From positions 885,001 through 949,000 of the forward strand of contig WPIO01000031.1 of the NCBI GenBank assembly GCA_009760855.2: a stretch of DNA of 64,000 bases, read 5' to 3'. The stretch is from Cristatella mucedo. Taxonomy: Eukaryota > Bryozoa > Phylactolaemata > Cristatellidae. The notes under the pieces are model-generated. The model was not told where the DNA came from, searched no databases, and was given only the letters and a program-made list of their open reading frames with translations. Shown here one piece after another: positions 47,801 through 61,700 of this stretch. Every line of letters begins with the position of its first letter. Positions within the stretch are counted from its first letter, which is position 1. A program made the position numbers and the translations under genes.

Positions 47801-50800
47801 TGGACTAACGGCTCCCTATAGCCCCTGGGTCTTTGCCCAAGAGGTAAGGTGCTTGTTCTTCATATCCTGGGTCGTGGGTTCCAGTCTTGAAGTGAGCGAC
47901 ACCTTTATTGTTCACTGAACCTGATGCATTGTCAGTTTCTACAAGCGCCCACAGCCTAGAACCACTCTGTCGACTGACATCAGATATACCCGACTTAGCC
48001 ACTTTGAAAGTGAACTTAAAAAACTCACCTGGTCCTTAAGACATGCTCATCTTTACTCACGTGAATCGGCGTTTATGTGCTTATGCTTGCTAGAATTTTC
48101 GGTGTCTTATTGTTCTCATTTTTGTACCCACTGATCATGCTCTCATAGCTCCCGCTTCCCCTCCCCGACAGTGATCCGCGATTCCCCCACTTCTTCCCCA
48201 GCCTGGAGGGGGAGGGGGAGGAGGTGACCAGCCGACTGCAGCTCTGACCCTGTGTCTAATGAACCCATCGATCAGAACCGTTCCATTAGCATGCACCCAA
48301 ACTACACGTGGCCCATTACTCCTTGGCACCTTACCCCCTGGCACCTTACTCCTTGGCACCTTACTCCCTGGCACCTTACTCCCTGGCACCTTACTCCCTG
48401 GCACCTTACTTCCTGGCACCTTACTCCCTGGCACCTTACTCCTGGCCACCTTACTTCCTGGCCCCTTAGCCCTTGGCACCTTACCCTGTCCCTTTACCCA
48501 TGCACTGTATCTCGGTCCAACAGCCACACGGCTGCTGTGCTTAATTATTTTCCAAAGGGTACCACAATGTTGGATGTGGCCAAGCCAAAGTAACCCACTC
48601 GCTATGCTCTCTCTGCACTCGTCCGTTGTCAGCAACCTTCGTCTGGCTTGATTTACAGTAATATTCTTGTGCACAACTGTGTGCTTGTTACTACTCAGTT
48701 GGTATGCTTTTCTTTTCAGCCTATGTGTGGTGCCTAGAAAGAGATCCAGTGCTCCAAGGAAGTTATGTAAACGCCTTATCACATATTATTTTCCTTGAAG
48801 CTAGTGCAGTGCTCCTATGTGTGTGTATGCGTGTGCATTCGTGTGCGTTCGTGTGCAGGATGTATGTGCTCGCCAGCTCGACTGTACCTGCGAGTGCTCA
48901 AAGTCTGTATGTCATCTGCATGAATAGGCATGGGCTAATGGTGTACCAGAACTCTTGAGCACATTAACAGCTGGGGAGGGCTTTGCCGTACTGGTGCGTA
49001 TGGCAGGCTTCTGATCTGTACCGTCGTCGTCGTTGTTGTCAGCTTTAATGATGCACCTTATGCTTAACTTAGACCCTGTTGAAACCACGGGTGGACCGAC
49101 ACCGTGGCAGTCATATACGAAGCATTCGTTATCTGCCGTTTTTCTTTGCGCTTTCTTTTAGGAGACAAAGGAAACGATAGCGTTCCATCTTCTCGATCAG
49201 GCTAAATCACTCGACTTGCTGGCAAATGTCATTGCACAGCCACTGCTTTTGTATGCCAGAGAAACGCTGCAGCACTGCGATGGGTTACTTCTGGCGTATC
49301 TGAAGGTGGGCAAAAGTGGCTCATTGCTTCCCGACGAGGCTGCCGCCACGAGTGCAACTCGTTCTGCAGTTGGCCAATGTAAAGTGCCTCACTGTGAGCA
49401 TGTGCTCATTTTCTGTGATGACAGCTCGCTGCTGACTACATACTGGCAGTCTTTTTTTAAAGGAGAGCCTACGCAAACGTGACACGAGATTATGTTACTT
49501 GCCGGAAGCTGCATGGGAATGCAGGGCTGTGGTGGTGATAAACCATATCTCGACTCCTACGGTAGGCTACTGGGAGTCCTGCAGCCGGCACGATCTCATG
49601 GCGTTTTTGCGCACATGCGAATTACTTCTCGTCTTTAAGCGAGTGTAGCTAGTCTTGTGCTATTGATTGCTGCTATGTCAGTCGATATGCCGTTTCCTGT
49701 CATGCATTTTCATGTTTTTCCTACTACTTTTTGCAGCTGTCCCGTGCTCTGCATATGCAATGGACTTTCTTTGCTAGCTCGTCGCCATGCCTATGTGATA
49801 AGTGTGTGTCATGCATTGACCTTTCTAAACATGTTGATGATACGACCCCTGTCTCTAGCATAATAATAAGAAGAATAATGCACTTGATAAAGCACCTTCA
49901 GAGAACTCAATATCTTTCTAGGCGCTTTACATTAGCATGGCGATCTCCCTCTAGTGTGCGGTGTTACAATGCTATTTAAATTTTCCTGGAAGTTCAGTCG
50001 CCCTTGCCTCTTTATCATGGTGCTAGCTCGGTTACACTGCCTAGCTATTTCGTGCTATGTATTTGTTCGAGGCTAGCATTTTGGTCTGCGATTTGTAGTT
50101 GTGCTCTTCACAGGCACTAGTGAGTGTCGATGGTAACTGCATGATTTGGTGGGGAGGGGGGATGGCTTGCAGTCTCAAATCCTCACTTGAAGAGCCTAAA
50201 TTTTCGTGATCCTCGAGCGATCCTTGCACGTCGTTGTGCAGGGCAAAACCGGGCATGTGCGATTGAGGTACATCTATACGGTCGTAAGCTGATTCAACGC
50301 CTGGCACAATGGAAGCAAAAGCCAACACACTGCTAGCAAATGCTCGGTGCTCTGATGGCCGTTCAACATGTTGTGCTAGCATTGCTCTCACATACTTTGG
50401 CTACTTTGAGGCTAATCGTCCACTAGTGCCATTCAGGAATCCTTCACCCATATCCACACCACCTCCAGCCTCTGCTGCAATGTGCCGAAACATGAATGCA
50501 TGCCTGTGTGTGCTTTCAATGGCCGTACGATTGTCGACTGAGGGGTGACGGCTGCGTGATTCTTATTTCAGCTCATCGTGAATGCCATACTGGCAGTCCT
50601 GCCGGCATGCCATACTCCCTGGTCTCCTGCCATCCGTGAGCTCGCCCAGAAAGCTTTGCAGTTCAACGATCCAAGGTAAGTAAGACATCGAACCCATGCA
50701 ATTAATTGCTGGTGTGTCGAGCAGATTCGCATGGCTTTGCTGCGTGGCTCGTACCTTTGTACTGCTGACTGTTGACAGCTGAAGCCTCACACCGTGGCCA

Positions 50801-53800
50801 ACATGCCAATCTTAACCTTGATCTTGGTGGGCACCTTTGCACTTGCTTGTACTTCAGTTCATCTGGTGCAGGGAATCCAGGCATCTGCCCTCAAACCTTC
50901 TCCGTCCATGCGTAGTTTTCTTTGCATGTGGGTTACTCTTCACCATCGCTGCTTGTAGCTTAATGCTGTAATTAAATTCGTGCATGGTGCTTATGTCTTT
51001 GCTTTGAGTAGACCTTTCACGGCAAAATCTTCGGGTTTTTTGGACTTTCAGAATGGCAGAAGTTGAGATGCGAATACAGCAGGACAAGCTGTCAGGATTA
51101 CTGGAGAAGTATGGCGTTTTCCAGGAGCTAAGCATTGTCAACGTCGACGCAAAGGTGCCCCTGTCGCACAAAGCTTGGGGGGGGCGGGAATGTGCTCTCA
51201 AGGCTGCGCTTGTCATTTTGTGCAGCTACGCCTGCCCACTCGCCAGTAGCTAGTGCTCTGTTGCAGCTGTTTGTGAAGTACGTGTTGTCCAGCTCCAACG
51301 AGGACTGCGTGGCCGATGCGCTGGCGCTGGCCGAGTTCTCCAAGTGCATGTCCCGAGTGGATGTCTACTGCTTCAGGGCTCGGCACCTGCTGTTTATCGC
51401 CCAGGTACTTGCGACTTTAGCTTGTCGAACCTCTGTATGTGCGTATGCATCTCCGTCTGTGACTCCACAAAGCTGTAACGAATAAGTGGGGGTTACGTTT
51501 AGCGAGTTGTCTTTAGCTTACTCAAAGCCTAAGCAGCTTTGGGTGCACATATGTTAGCCAACAGCCTATAAAATGCAGTGTTCAAGTGTCCAGTAGGTTC
51601 TTCCCTTCGTCTGCAGTGGAAGTCTCTGTTGCCATGCAGTTTAAAGCATGGATAATGAATCCAGTGGTTTATTGTTCAAATCCTGTTGGCAGGGGGACCT
51701 GCTGTCTCAGTGGCCACCAGTCATGGCAGGGCCAAATGTAGCTCAATGTGCGTGGTCTGAGACTACAGTGAGTCAATGATGCCCTCACCAGGCTACAGGG
51801 TAAGTTCTGTGCACACTTTGCTGCAAATAAGGTCTCGTTATCGGCTGCCTTAACTTGAATGGAGTGCCCTAGATATAGAGGTTGTCAGCAGCAAGATCTC
51901 GGTTAGCATTCCTACCATTGCTAGTTACATGTTGGTGCTTGTTTCATCGTGGCAAGTTTTGCGATCCCAGCTGAAGGAGCCTAGGTAATGCATCTCTTAC
52001 TTTATATAAGTCCATCTGACCTAAGAGAGAAGCTGTAAAACCGTGAAGATCCTGAAATATTGCCTTTTCTAGGCGACTGCTTAATGATGGCAGACTGAAG
52101 CACATCTTACCTTTTATAAAAGGAGCCTTGTTATAGCTTGTTCTTATAACAAAAACCCTGAGATCCAAAGCTTGTATGTCCTCAACTTTGATTAAACTGA
52201 CCATATTAAATGCTCCTGCTGTAAACTAGTAAGCTTACTGGTAATATTTTAAGTGGAATTCAATCAGTATGCATCCAAATGTCAGATGAGAAGTTTCTTC
52301 TGGTTCTGCAGCTCCAGTGACCCCAGGTCAAGTAAAAATGACCTCCATTTGCTCATGCACATTGTGGTGATTAATCAAACAAGTAAGATATTTGTAATGA
52401 TGCCTCCTTTACTACTGCCTTGTAACTTAGTCTTTTCTTTGAAAGAATTCCATGTAAAGCATAGACAGGGTGTACTGGTGCTAAGTTGCCTTCGACTGGG
52501 CCCACCATGCTGTGGCTCGAGCTTACAGACTTAATCGCTCGAGCAATGATTGCACTTAATTGTGACAACCTAGAAACTCATGCTGTCTGGCTAAATAAGT
52601 AGGAGTTGTACGGATTTTGGAATCTCCACCTTCTCAAGTGCGATTTGGCCGAGTCTTAAGCCACTATTCTATGACTCTGTAGTGTAGTAAATTCGATTGT
52701 TGGCTACAAACTGTAAAACTAACCAGAATGTAATGAAAAAGGTTTGTCTCCTAATGTTTTGATCAGATGGACACAAATAAGAGCCATTCCCATCGGATTT
52801 TATACTTGAGTCCAATTGGAGCTCTGTTGCCAATTAACGATAATGCTACCTTCCTTGTTCAAAATGCACGCTTGAATTGATGACTGACGTAGGGCTGCTC
52901 TTGCTGCTTAGCTTGTCGCTGGGTTGGAGCTTGCTGATTTTGATTTTCCTTCTATCGCTATAACTTCAGGATGAGCATTGTTATGCACTATTGCAATCGC
53001 CAGACCTCAGCAAACAAGAGCAGTCGGTCGTACTTCGTAGAGTGGTTGATTTCTGCGTATTATATGTCGACGACGTTAAAGTTCACTCGGGCAAGGATGT
53101 AAGTCAAGTGCTGGCAAATGTAGAGGACCATGATTGTCGGAAAATTGCTCATCTTAATGAAGTCTCTTACCCGTCGTGTTGATGTCTTGTTTCAGGATGC
53201 ATTGCCTCGACGCCTTGCTCTGGGAAAAGCTGCACTCCAGCTTATCAGCCAAGGTCGAAAAATACTCGGTTAGTGCGACAAGTCGTAGCAGTGCCTATGC
53301 CTGGCTTTTTTACAGCTTGTCTGATGTGGATGAATACCCCTGCGTGAGCTTGGAATATAGCTTGAATGCTGAGCTTCAGTTGCACTCCCTCTCCCTCTAC
53401 TCCCCCGTTCATGTTCTGCTGCTTCTAGAAATCGAGCCGCTTGTGCAGAACAACCCGCTTAAACGTGATTCTTGTGGCTGTCTAGGTAGTCAATCTCAAA
53501 CTACTTCAGTATAAACTCGACCCAATCTGCACCTTCGGCTTATCCTCAAGCTACATGACAGAGCTGCCTATGGTACTTTGGTTTATGGGCAAGTGAATTA
53601 TGATTTTGCTTATTTTATTTGACAGATGCAGCCGCGACACATCGCTACAAAAAAATGCAGTCTACCCTGCGGCAAGTTTTGCAGTTGCAGGTACGAAACT
53701 TTTCAGCTGGTTTGTGCTCTAAGTCCTGCTCGATATCGCTTGAAAAGTCTTTCATTGCGCATGATCGGCTTTGCCATTGTGTACATACTCAGTAAGCTCG

Positions 53801-56800
53801 TCGGTTGGTCCGTCTGCGTTCTTTGAGTGGTCTGCTGGCCTGGGTTGGTTTGCTGTAGTGTGATACTGTATTGTGCGATACTGTGAGTCTGAATCACTTA
53901 CATCGAAGCTTGTGATGAGGATGATGGTAATAGTAATAATAATAATACATTTGATATAGCACTCGCAGAGAACTCAATCTCTTTCTAGGCACTTTACATT
54001 TGTGGTAGCCATAGAACACAAAATAAATCATAGCCCATTACAAATGTGAAGCCAAACTTGAATTCATCTTCCTCCTGTAGCTTTTCAAAAGTCTCATCCT
54101 CTTCTTCCACCATCTAACCCTCGTATGCTGTCTTGGATGCTAGACGGCCATTGCTCCGTTTTTATAATGAGTCGACAAATACTGGGTGCACAATTTTTTG
54201 AGTTTGTGCCTTGATTAAGCCTACACTGACAAAAATTACAAGGTTCCATCGAAAGAGACTTTGCATTCTTAGGGATCTGTAAGCAGTGCTGGGATTTCAA
54301 ACCACTGAATGACTGAAGGCCTTCTGTGGTGGGACTGTGCCAAATTGTTTTCTCCTGCTGGAACCATCCTATAACATCTGGGCTAGCAGTTCAGTGATCT
54401 ATGAATTGAGCTATCCGATTAGAAATTGGTATCGTGACCACCGACCATTCGGCACTCAACAGAGACTTTCAAAGCTTGGGCTAAACATTTCGCCTTAGTC
54501 ACTCAAGCCGAATCCCGGTGCACTGCATGGATGACTGCATATTCACGATTGTGAATTACTTGCTAAGTTGCAAGCATTACGCCACATTGAGGTCGGCGAC
54601 CAGAGAGCTGTACGGCTCACGAGGTCCAGCCGCTGGGATCCGGCCTCAAGCGGCCTTCCATCGCTTTGCCATTAGCAACCCACGAATTGCTGGATGTACG
54701 TATGTGTGGCCTGTTGGTGGTGGTTGCAAGTGAGGCAGTAATTTAAGAAAACAGATCGACTGGAGGCCATCAGGCTGATGGAACTGAGCCCCGGAAGCAT
54801 CTCACCTCGATCGGGAGGGTCGATCGATCAATCTCACAACCCACAATTTTATTATTTTGTTGCCATTATTATTAATAAAATATCATATAAGCTAACTGGT
54901 ATTTCATGTCCTGTTGCAGACAGACTTTCAGCTGGTAGTTTCCACGGCCGAGGTTCAAGAGCAAAGCCAGTGTCGGCGCCTGTTCAAGCAATATCTTGAG
55001 AGGCAGTGCAAATCAACAGTAAGGCGAATCTTTTGTCATTATCTTTCTCTAGTTAATTGGTTTTGTGTATGTGAACTGATAGGCATGATCAGCTTGTGTG
55101 TGGTATTGCAGATCAGGCGGGGAGGACTGTGCTGCAAAGGTTTGGCAACCGTGACCACGCTGCACCTAGAAAGGTCTCATTTACCTTAATTTCTACGAGC
55201 TATCCTGTAGCTGCTTAAGCACTGCAATGTTCCCTGAGCGATTAGAATGCCTTGTATGCATTGTTCCACAGAAAACGGTAATGCTGTTCGCAAGAACCAG
55301 CTCGTCTCTGTTCCATTTTTTGTCAGGTGGACTCAGTCTAAATTTTAGAGAGAAATGAGTACTTTTACTATGCAATTTATTTAAACAAAGCCTCGATTTA
55401 TATGAATAAATCTGTGATTAACAACAGCCTAAATCTGAATCCATTGTTTCCTGATGTACGCTTAGATATTGGGGTCCTTGGTATGCGGCACTGGCTACCG
55501 GCTGCATCGAATTTACTTACTAGATAAGGAATAGAATTGCTGATAAAATAGTTTTACATCTATTCCAAAGGTATAATTTTATCGTTTAATCCTCATCACA
55601 ACAAGTTGTGAGTATGTTAAGTTATTGCATTGTTATTTAAGGCCCCTCACATCTTTTCATGTATACGTGTTTTGCATGTCGATCGTGTTCAGGCTAGTCG
55701 AAACTTCGTTCTCAACGTTTTTTCCAGAAGCTTCCGCTGAAGCAAGCATGGTACAATGGGTGCTAACGCCGATTTCTAGTGGTGTACATCCCTAAATTGT
55801 CTCTCTCTGTAACCCCACAAAGCCACGAAGACTATGTGGTGTTGCACAGAAGAGTTTTGTATAGTGCACTCAAAGCCTAAGCAGCTTTTGGTACGAATTT
55901 GATAGCCAACATACTGTAACGCCGAAGGCTCGGCGGGGTAGGCTTGACCTGCCACTTACCCAGCGGCGTAGCCTATCGCCTAATGCCGTTCGGTGCGCGC
56001 CTCCGCGCAATAAGCTGGCCGCCACGAAAGGAGCGTTTCTGGCGCCGACCTGCTTACCGTTACTAAAGGGGGTCGTGAGTCCGCGGCTTGAATCGGAAAG
56101 CGAGACACACAAATCGGGGATTTTACTGAGCTTTATTCGGAAGCGCACAAAGTCGCTGCGCGTCTAGCTCAGTTTTATCTCCACACTCCTCGCACGCCCT
56201 CAACAGCACAAACACTCTTGCGGACGAAACACGTCTCCACGCTTAAGCTACTTACATCTATACTGGGGAACGACCCAAATAGACAGAGCTCGAACTGGAG
56301 CCTAAACCCTAACCGGAGAGCTAGGCCTCCACACACGTCAACTACGCCTAGCTCGCACCGGCAAATCCCTATGCCGAGACCACGTGCTAGCGTGCACACA
56401 CAAAACACAAACGAAACACAAAATGCCAGCTCGGGCGCGATACGACCGTATTCAGCGGAGTCCACCGAATCCTCCTAGCGCTGTCTCGCCCTGTTCCGTC
56501 AATCGCCGGCGAACAGCCCGCCCTCCTCACTCGCTTTCAGAGAAACGAGTCCGACGGCGTCAAAGCGCAGAGCCGGACAGAAGACCAGAAGAAACCAAAG
56601 ACAAAAGGCCATAAGACCAAGAGCAAGCATCGCTCGACTCTTAAATACCTAGCTGAGACAATTGGGCAAGCGCTTAGTGGTATTGGGCCCGACACCCCGA
56701 CCCATTACGGCAAGGAATCAATATCGTCAGTAGGCCACTGGAAGGGCACCTCTGTCCAGCTTGAATGGCAAATGGGTTCCAGACGATTATTTCTTGGAAC

Positions 56801-58686
56801 GAGTGAAGTTGGAGGTTGACAGGCCAGCCAACATCAATCAGCAGCTTCCGTGCGTACTGGACCAATTCTAAAGGCCGAATCGCCACCGCTCGTCTCAGAG
56901 CTTTCTGGCTTGCTCTTAAGCCCTTCCTCTCTGGCTCACTGCTTCAGGACAAAGGAGCCCACCACCTAACAGCTCTTGTTCGCGCTAAAATTCAGCCAAG
57001 GCCAGCAGGGCGCTACAATACTTTATCTCATGCAACAAAGGCAAGGTGAGAAGCATAGCTGAGTCAGGAAAGCAGTTGAGGTAGTGAGTAGCATTGTGTA
57101 GCAGTGAGTAGCAAGCAGCTTAGAACGGCTAGAAATGATGTGCTATGGTCGGCAGCAGGGGTCTAAATGTCGTTGCATAATAATTGTGGAATTAAGTTTC
57201 ACAGTCTAGGGCCTGGAGGACAAAAGCTCCTGTTGCTAAACGTCTTTAATCGGAGGAATGGAACAGTTAATTTATTGTCTATACATTACCTTCGGGCACG
57301 AGGAGACTGAATCTGGTGCAGCAGTTCAGCTAGTTGTGATGGAACCAAGCCTTAGTGGGCCTAGTGAGTGCTGTGAATGTCAACGTCGTATGATTTGACC
57401 CCGCACTACTGCATTCTTTGCTTTTGGCGGTTGCTATTGCTAGAAATGATACTGACTGTGAATGTACGTTATTTATTCTTTGAGAGATTATCTGTGCATA
57501 TGTGTTTGCATGTGTGTATGTGCATACGTGTGTGAATGGAATAATTATGTGTAAAAATGTGAAACGAATTCAGGGCTGCTTTCTCGGCTTGGTTCGAATG
57601 TTCGGGAAAAACTGTGCTAGTGTAATTATTTTATTTGCTATAAGTTTTGAATCAATGTGTTGATGCGATTTGTTTTCAATGTACTACTTTGCCTGCCTAT
57701 TCTGCAGCCGAAGCTGATTTTTGCATTCCTTCTGCAGCTTTGTGGTTGGGTATTGGGGCTATTATGCTTGCATTTTGTTTTTTAGATACAGTCGTGCTTC
57801 AAAACTATGTCTTGTTGCATAGCACGTTGTGTTAACTGCATGATTCACGTGTTTTTTGTTCCGTTCTTTTAATTAGGATGACGAGTCGGCTGTGGTACGG
57901 AATCGTATCTTTTTTGCCCGGATTCGAAGGTAGTATGTTACCTGGTTTTGCTCGCATCTGATCTGCATATTTACCAGGCATGTGCATGTCTGCACTTGGA
58001 TTTTTTAGGCTTAGGAAGCTGCTCGGACTATCTGTCTCAGGAGATCTAGATGTTGCCTTGTCCTTTATTGATATGGGAAGAATGTCGACTGCTATGGACA
58101 TCTGTCGGTACGATGGACTAACTCGTTTCCCGGCGACTGTTGGGTTTAGCATCGCAAGCTTGTTTCACTGGACATTAGCAATGTGCTGTGTGCATTATCA
58201 CATGTGTGCCGATGCCTCTGTAGATCATGAGTCTAATAGGAACTGTTTGATTTGATGCTTTAAATAGCAAATTCAGTGCCATAGGTCAGTCGGCATTGAC
58301 AGTCAAGCCGTGACCATCAACGTGTTCTGTCGGGTTGTGAATCTTTACTCATGACAGTGATCGTCTTCTCGCTCACGGTTACAAACTCGTGTGCTAGAGC
58401 TTTCCCTGTCATAGTTTTGGCAAATCATGCTCAACTTAAGTAGCTTTGGATTTACAGCAAGTTGGTACTGGCTAACTCGTGACACATTGCCCAGCTTGGT
58501 TGGCAAATTGTGATGCCTTTTATTGCCACACCCATTGCCAGTAATAACCGTCCCAGTCAAACATCTTCATCGCAAATGTTTTATTTTTTATTATAATGAG
58601 TATTAGTAGTGGTAGTATTACTGTATTTACTGGTTGAGTGAAAGCATGTCTGCCACGGCCTTGCCAGAGGAAAGGATAACTGCCAG

Positions 58687-58765
<79 letters not shown>

Positions 58766-61700
58766 TTTATACATGCGACATCATATAGTCAGAACAAGTG
58801 TATTGTAATTTAGGACCATGTACAGCGTTTGTTGACCTCCGATTGCTGTAGGGCTTGCCTTATTGATGTCACCCCTTGAATGCCAACCTCCCCCAGAGCC
58901 ACATTTTTATGCAGTAGGCTTTGAGTACGAATGATGGTAGTGGTCCCCACAATCGACTTCTATTAGTCATTGAGGCATCGTTGCAAGAGCAGCTGAGCAG
59001 TTTTGCTCCTTAAGCACTTCTGCTTGGCAGTTCTTAAGAAGTTGGTGGGCATCACTATTGGTTTGCATGACTTGGAATGAGCTGATTTGCAAAAATTCTC
59101 TGATAGCTCTTAAATTATGTGATTGGCTGGCTGCTCTTTCTGGGCCAAGTCGGCTGTCGTTTGGTGCTTGCAGTGGAACCTGGGAACAAGAGCAAACCAG
59201 GTGCAAGCCCCAATTGCGGTGCTTGCTCCCACAATGCCTTGATAGATTGGTAACGTCGCTTCAAATGTGTTGCTCGATATGGTGCTAAGACGGCTCTAAC
59301 CCTAGTGGGAAAGCACAGGGAATTCATGTCTTTAGGTCGAGCTTCAGTGTGGCTGCAGCCTTCAAAACTTTCGTGATAGCCCGAAAGTATCGTTTGGAAG
59401 CTTCGTGGATCGCTAATCCAAGTATCTAAATCAGTATCAAAGTTTCTAAATCAGTCGAGCTGGTATACCTAGAGGGTCTCGTGGGTGTGCTCTATCCAGA
59501 TCGTAATGTTCCACGCAGAATTCTTTTAACTGGTTACGACGATTAACCCTTTCAATTGCAATGCACCGGATAGCCGGATTTCTGTCCTGTGTGACATATC
59601 TCGAATGTAGACTGTAATTTACCACTCTGGATTTTTGTGATTGGCTGAATAACCAGTTGCTTTGCGATTAATTCTTGCTGCTAGTTTGATCTCATGTGTC
59701 ATTGTTGATGCAACGGCTTTTTCATTATTGCAGTGACTTTGTAAGGATTGAGTCTGAAATGGCTGAGCATGAAGCTGAAATAGCATACTCTATCATTCAC
59801 CGGCTGCTTCGAGAAGACTGCAGCAACTCTGAGACAGTTGTGAACTGCATAATTGAATTACAGCACTTGGCCAATGCAGCTGCTGCGTGGTGCAGCCCTG
59901 GTTAGTAAAAGTCCTGGCATTAGCAGCCAGTCGTGTTTAGGCAAAGCGGTTGGTCGTAGCTTACCGTCTTGGAATTCCTGCTCAAATGCTGCAGCTTGAG
60001 TATGGAGGACAGCAAGATGTTTCCATTTGACCATCGGCTCCATACCCTTAAACCAGCTCTGGGATATTTTTTTGGCAGACTGGGACAGAAGTGTGATTAC
60101 AGTTCACATAACTCTTCTGTTATTGAGTTAACAATAGTGTGATTAAAGTTCACATCACTCTTCTGCTATCGAGTTAACAGTAGGACTTGTGCTACAGAAT
60201 GCCACTATAAAAGCTATTAAGTCTTGTCACGCTACCCATTTCCTTTGCAGCCATCTCAATCAGCAGGAGCCTGCACTAATTTTACGTTGTTGATGCAAAT
60301 TCTGTGCTGCATTGGCTTTAGGATAAGGTTGTGTGTGTGCACGCTTTCACACAGTCTTATAAGCTTGCCGTGCGTTGGTATGTATGTGTGTGTGCGTGCT
60401 TGCGTATGTGTGTGCTTACCTGTGGCTGGGTGAGTGGTTTTGCTTGACCTTTTCAGCTGCTTCAGTGAGAGTAATCTAGTCTTGTGATTATACATACTCC
60501 CCAGATTTGGAACATATTTGGTATTTCTATAATGCTGCTGATGCATTGAATTGTTTTGACTTATTTCGGCCAATTGGTCACGTAATATTTGTGCATATCC
60601 CTCCTGTAAGAATCGTAGTTTCTCTTTATTCAGGCAGACTACCTGACTGTATCCAGGCATCATCGCTTTGGGATTTGTTACTGTGCACATACAAAAATAG
60701 TGCCATCTCTACCGAGCCAAATTCGCCTGACATGTCTAGTCGGTTCTGGCGTCACTTCGTGGAAAGTAGCTTCATTGTCGACTACAAAAATATGCTTTCA
60801 AAGGGCTGGCATTATGCTGCAAGTGTAATGCCTCCGGCTGGTAAGTAAATCGTATCCGAAAGATGTAATTTGAAGAATTTCTGCATTTTGTGATTGCAGA
60901 AAGGTACCTAGTATTTTGATTTGATCGGATTGGCCCGTGCCTGACCGAGCAGCTTATGTAGGCTGCCGCCAATGTGATGTCCAGTTCGGCCCAGCTGTTC
61001 CTCATTGCATATGCTTGGTCCTTTGTGCGCCTATGCATGCTACAGTCTGTGCACGTTGTCATCTCTAATTAGTATGGATGTGTCCTTTTCAGTTTTTGTT
61101 AACTTCCTAGAAAATGATTAGATTCCCCCCACGGGGTGCTACAAAAGTCTGCTTACTGTGATGATGACTATCGTACATCACGTCTGGCTGCCGACACTCG
61201 GCTTTGCATTGGCTCCCATGTTTAGATTGAGCTCAAGGGCTTTGCTCTTTCATTTCATCTTTTTTTACCGTCACAGATGATTCTCAGCCATGCTTTGACC
61301 GGCGCTATTATGCATCCGACTGCCTCCATGGCCGACGCATCGTGGCAAACGCTGACGAGCAGCTGAGTTCTGACCACGGCAGCAGGTCTCGGTTTTGCCG
61401 GCGGCGCGTTGCTCCAGCTGAGCGCCGACCGGTGGCGACATGCCCAAAGCGAGCTGCTGCCTCCGACACGCTGAATGGGCAGCATGCGCCGAAAACGTGG
61501 TCCCTGTGCTATGGATGCCCTGCCGATTTTGTGTGTGTCGAGACGATCTGATAGAGAGAGCTCGGCCCCTCTTGCTTGCATCTGTGCACTCGTTTAACTT
61601 AGCGTCTTGCACTCTCTGCAGCCTAGCAGTGACCACGGCGTCACTGGTGAAGGCCCTCAAGGAAGCAGATCATCTTACTCTGGCTCTGCGCTGTGTGGCA

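Noticed and set aside
48135-48782. 215-codon minus ORF with repeated GSKVP units
   Set aside because: It is the reverse reading of a 15-bp intronic minisatellite, lies opposite a KNTC1 intron and has no splice or family support.
55110-55160. Extra KNTC1 exon (IRRGGLCCK)
   Set aside because: It has good splice-site-like ends but breaks the phase between exons 25 and 26.
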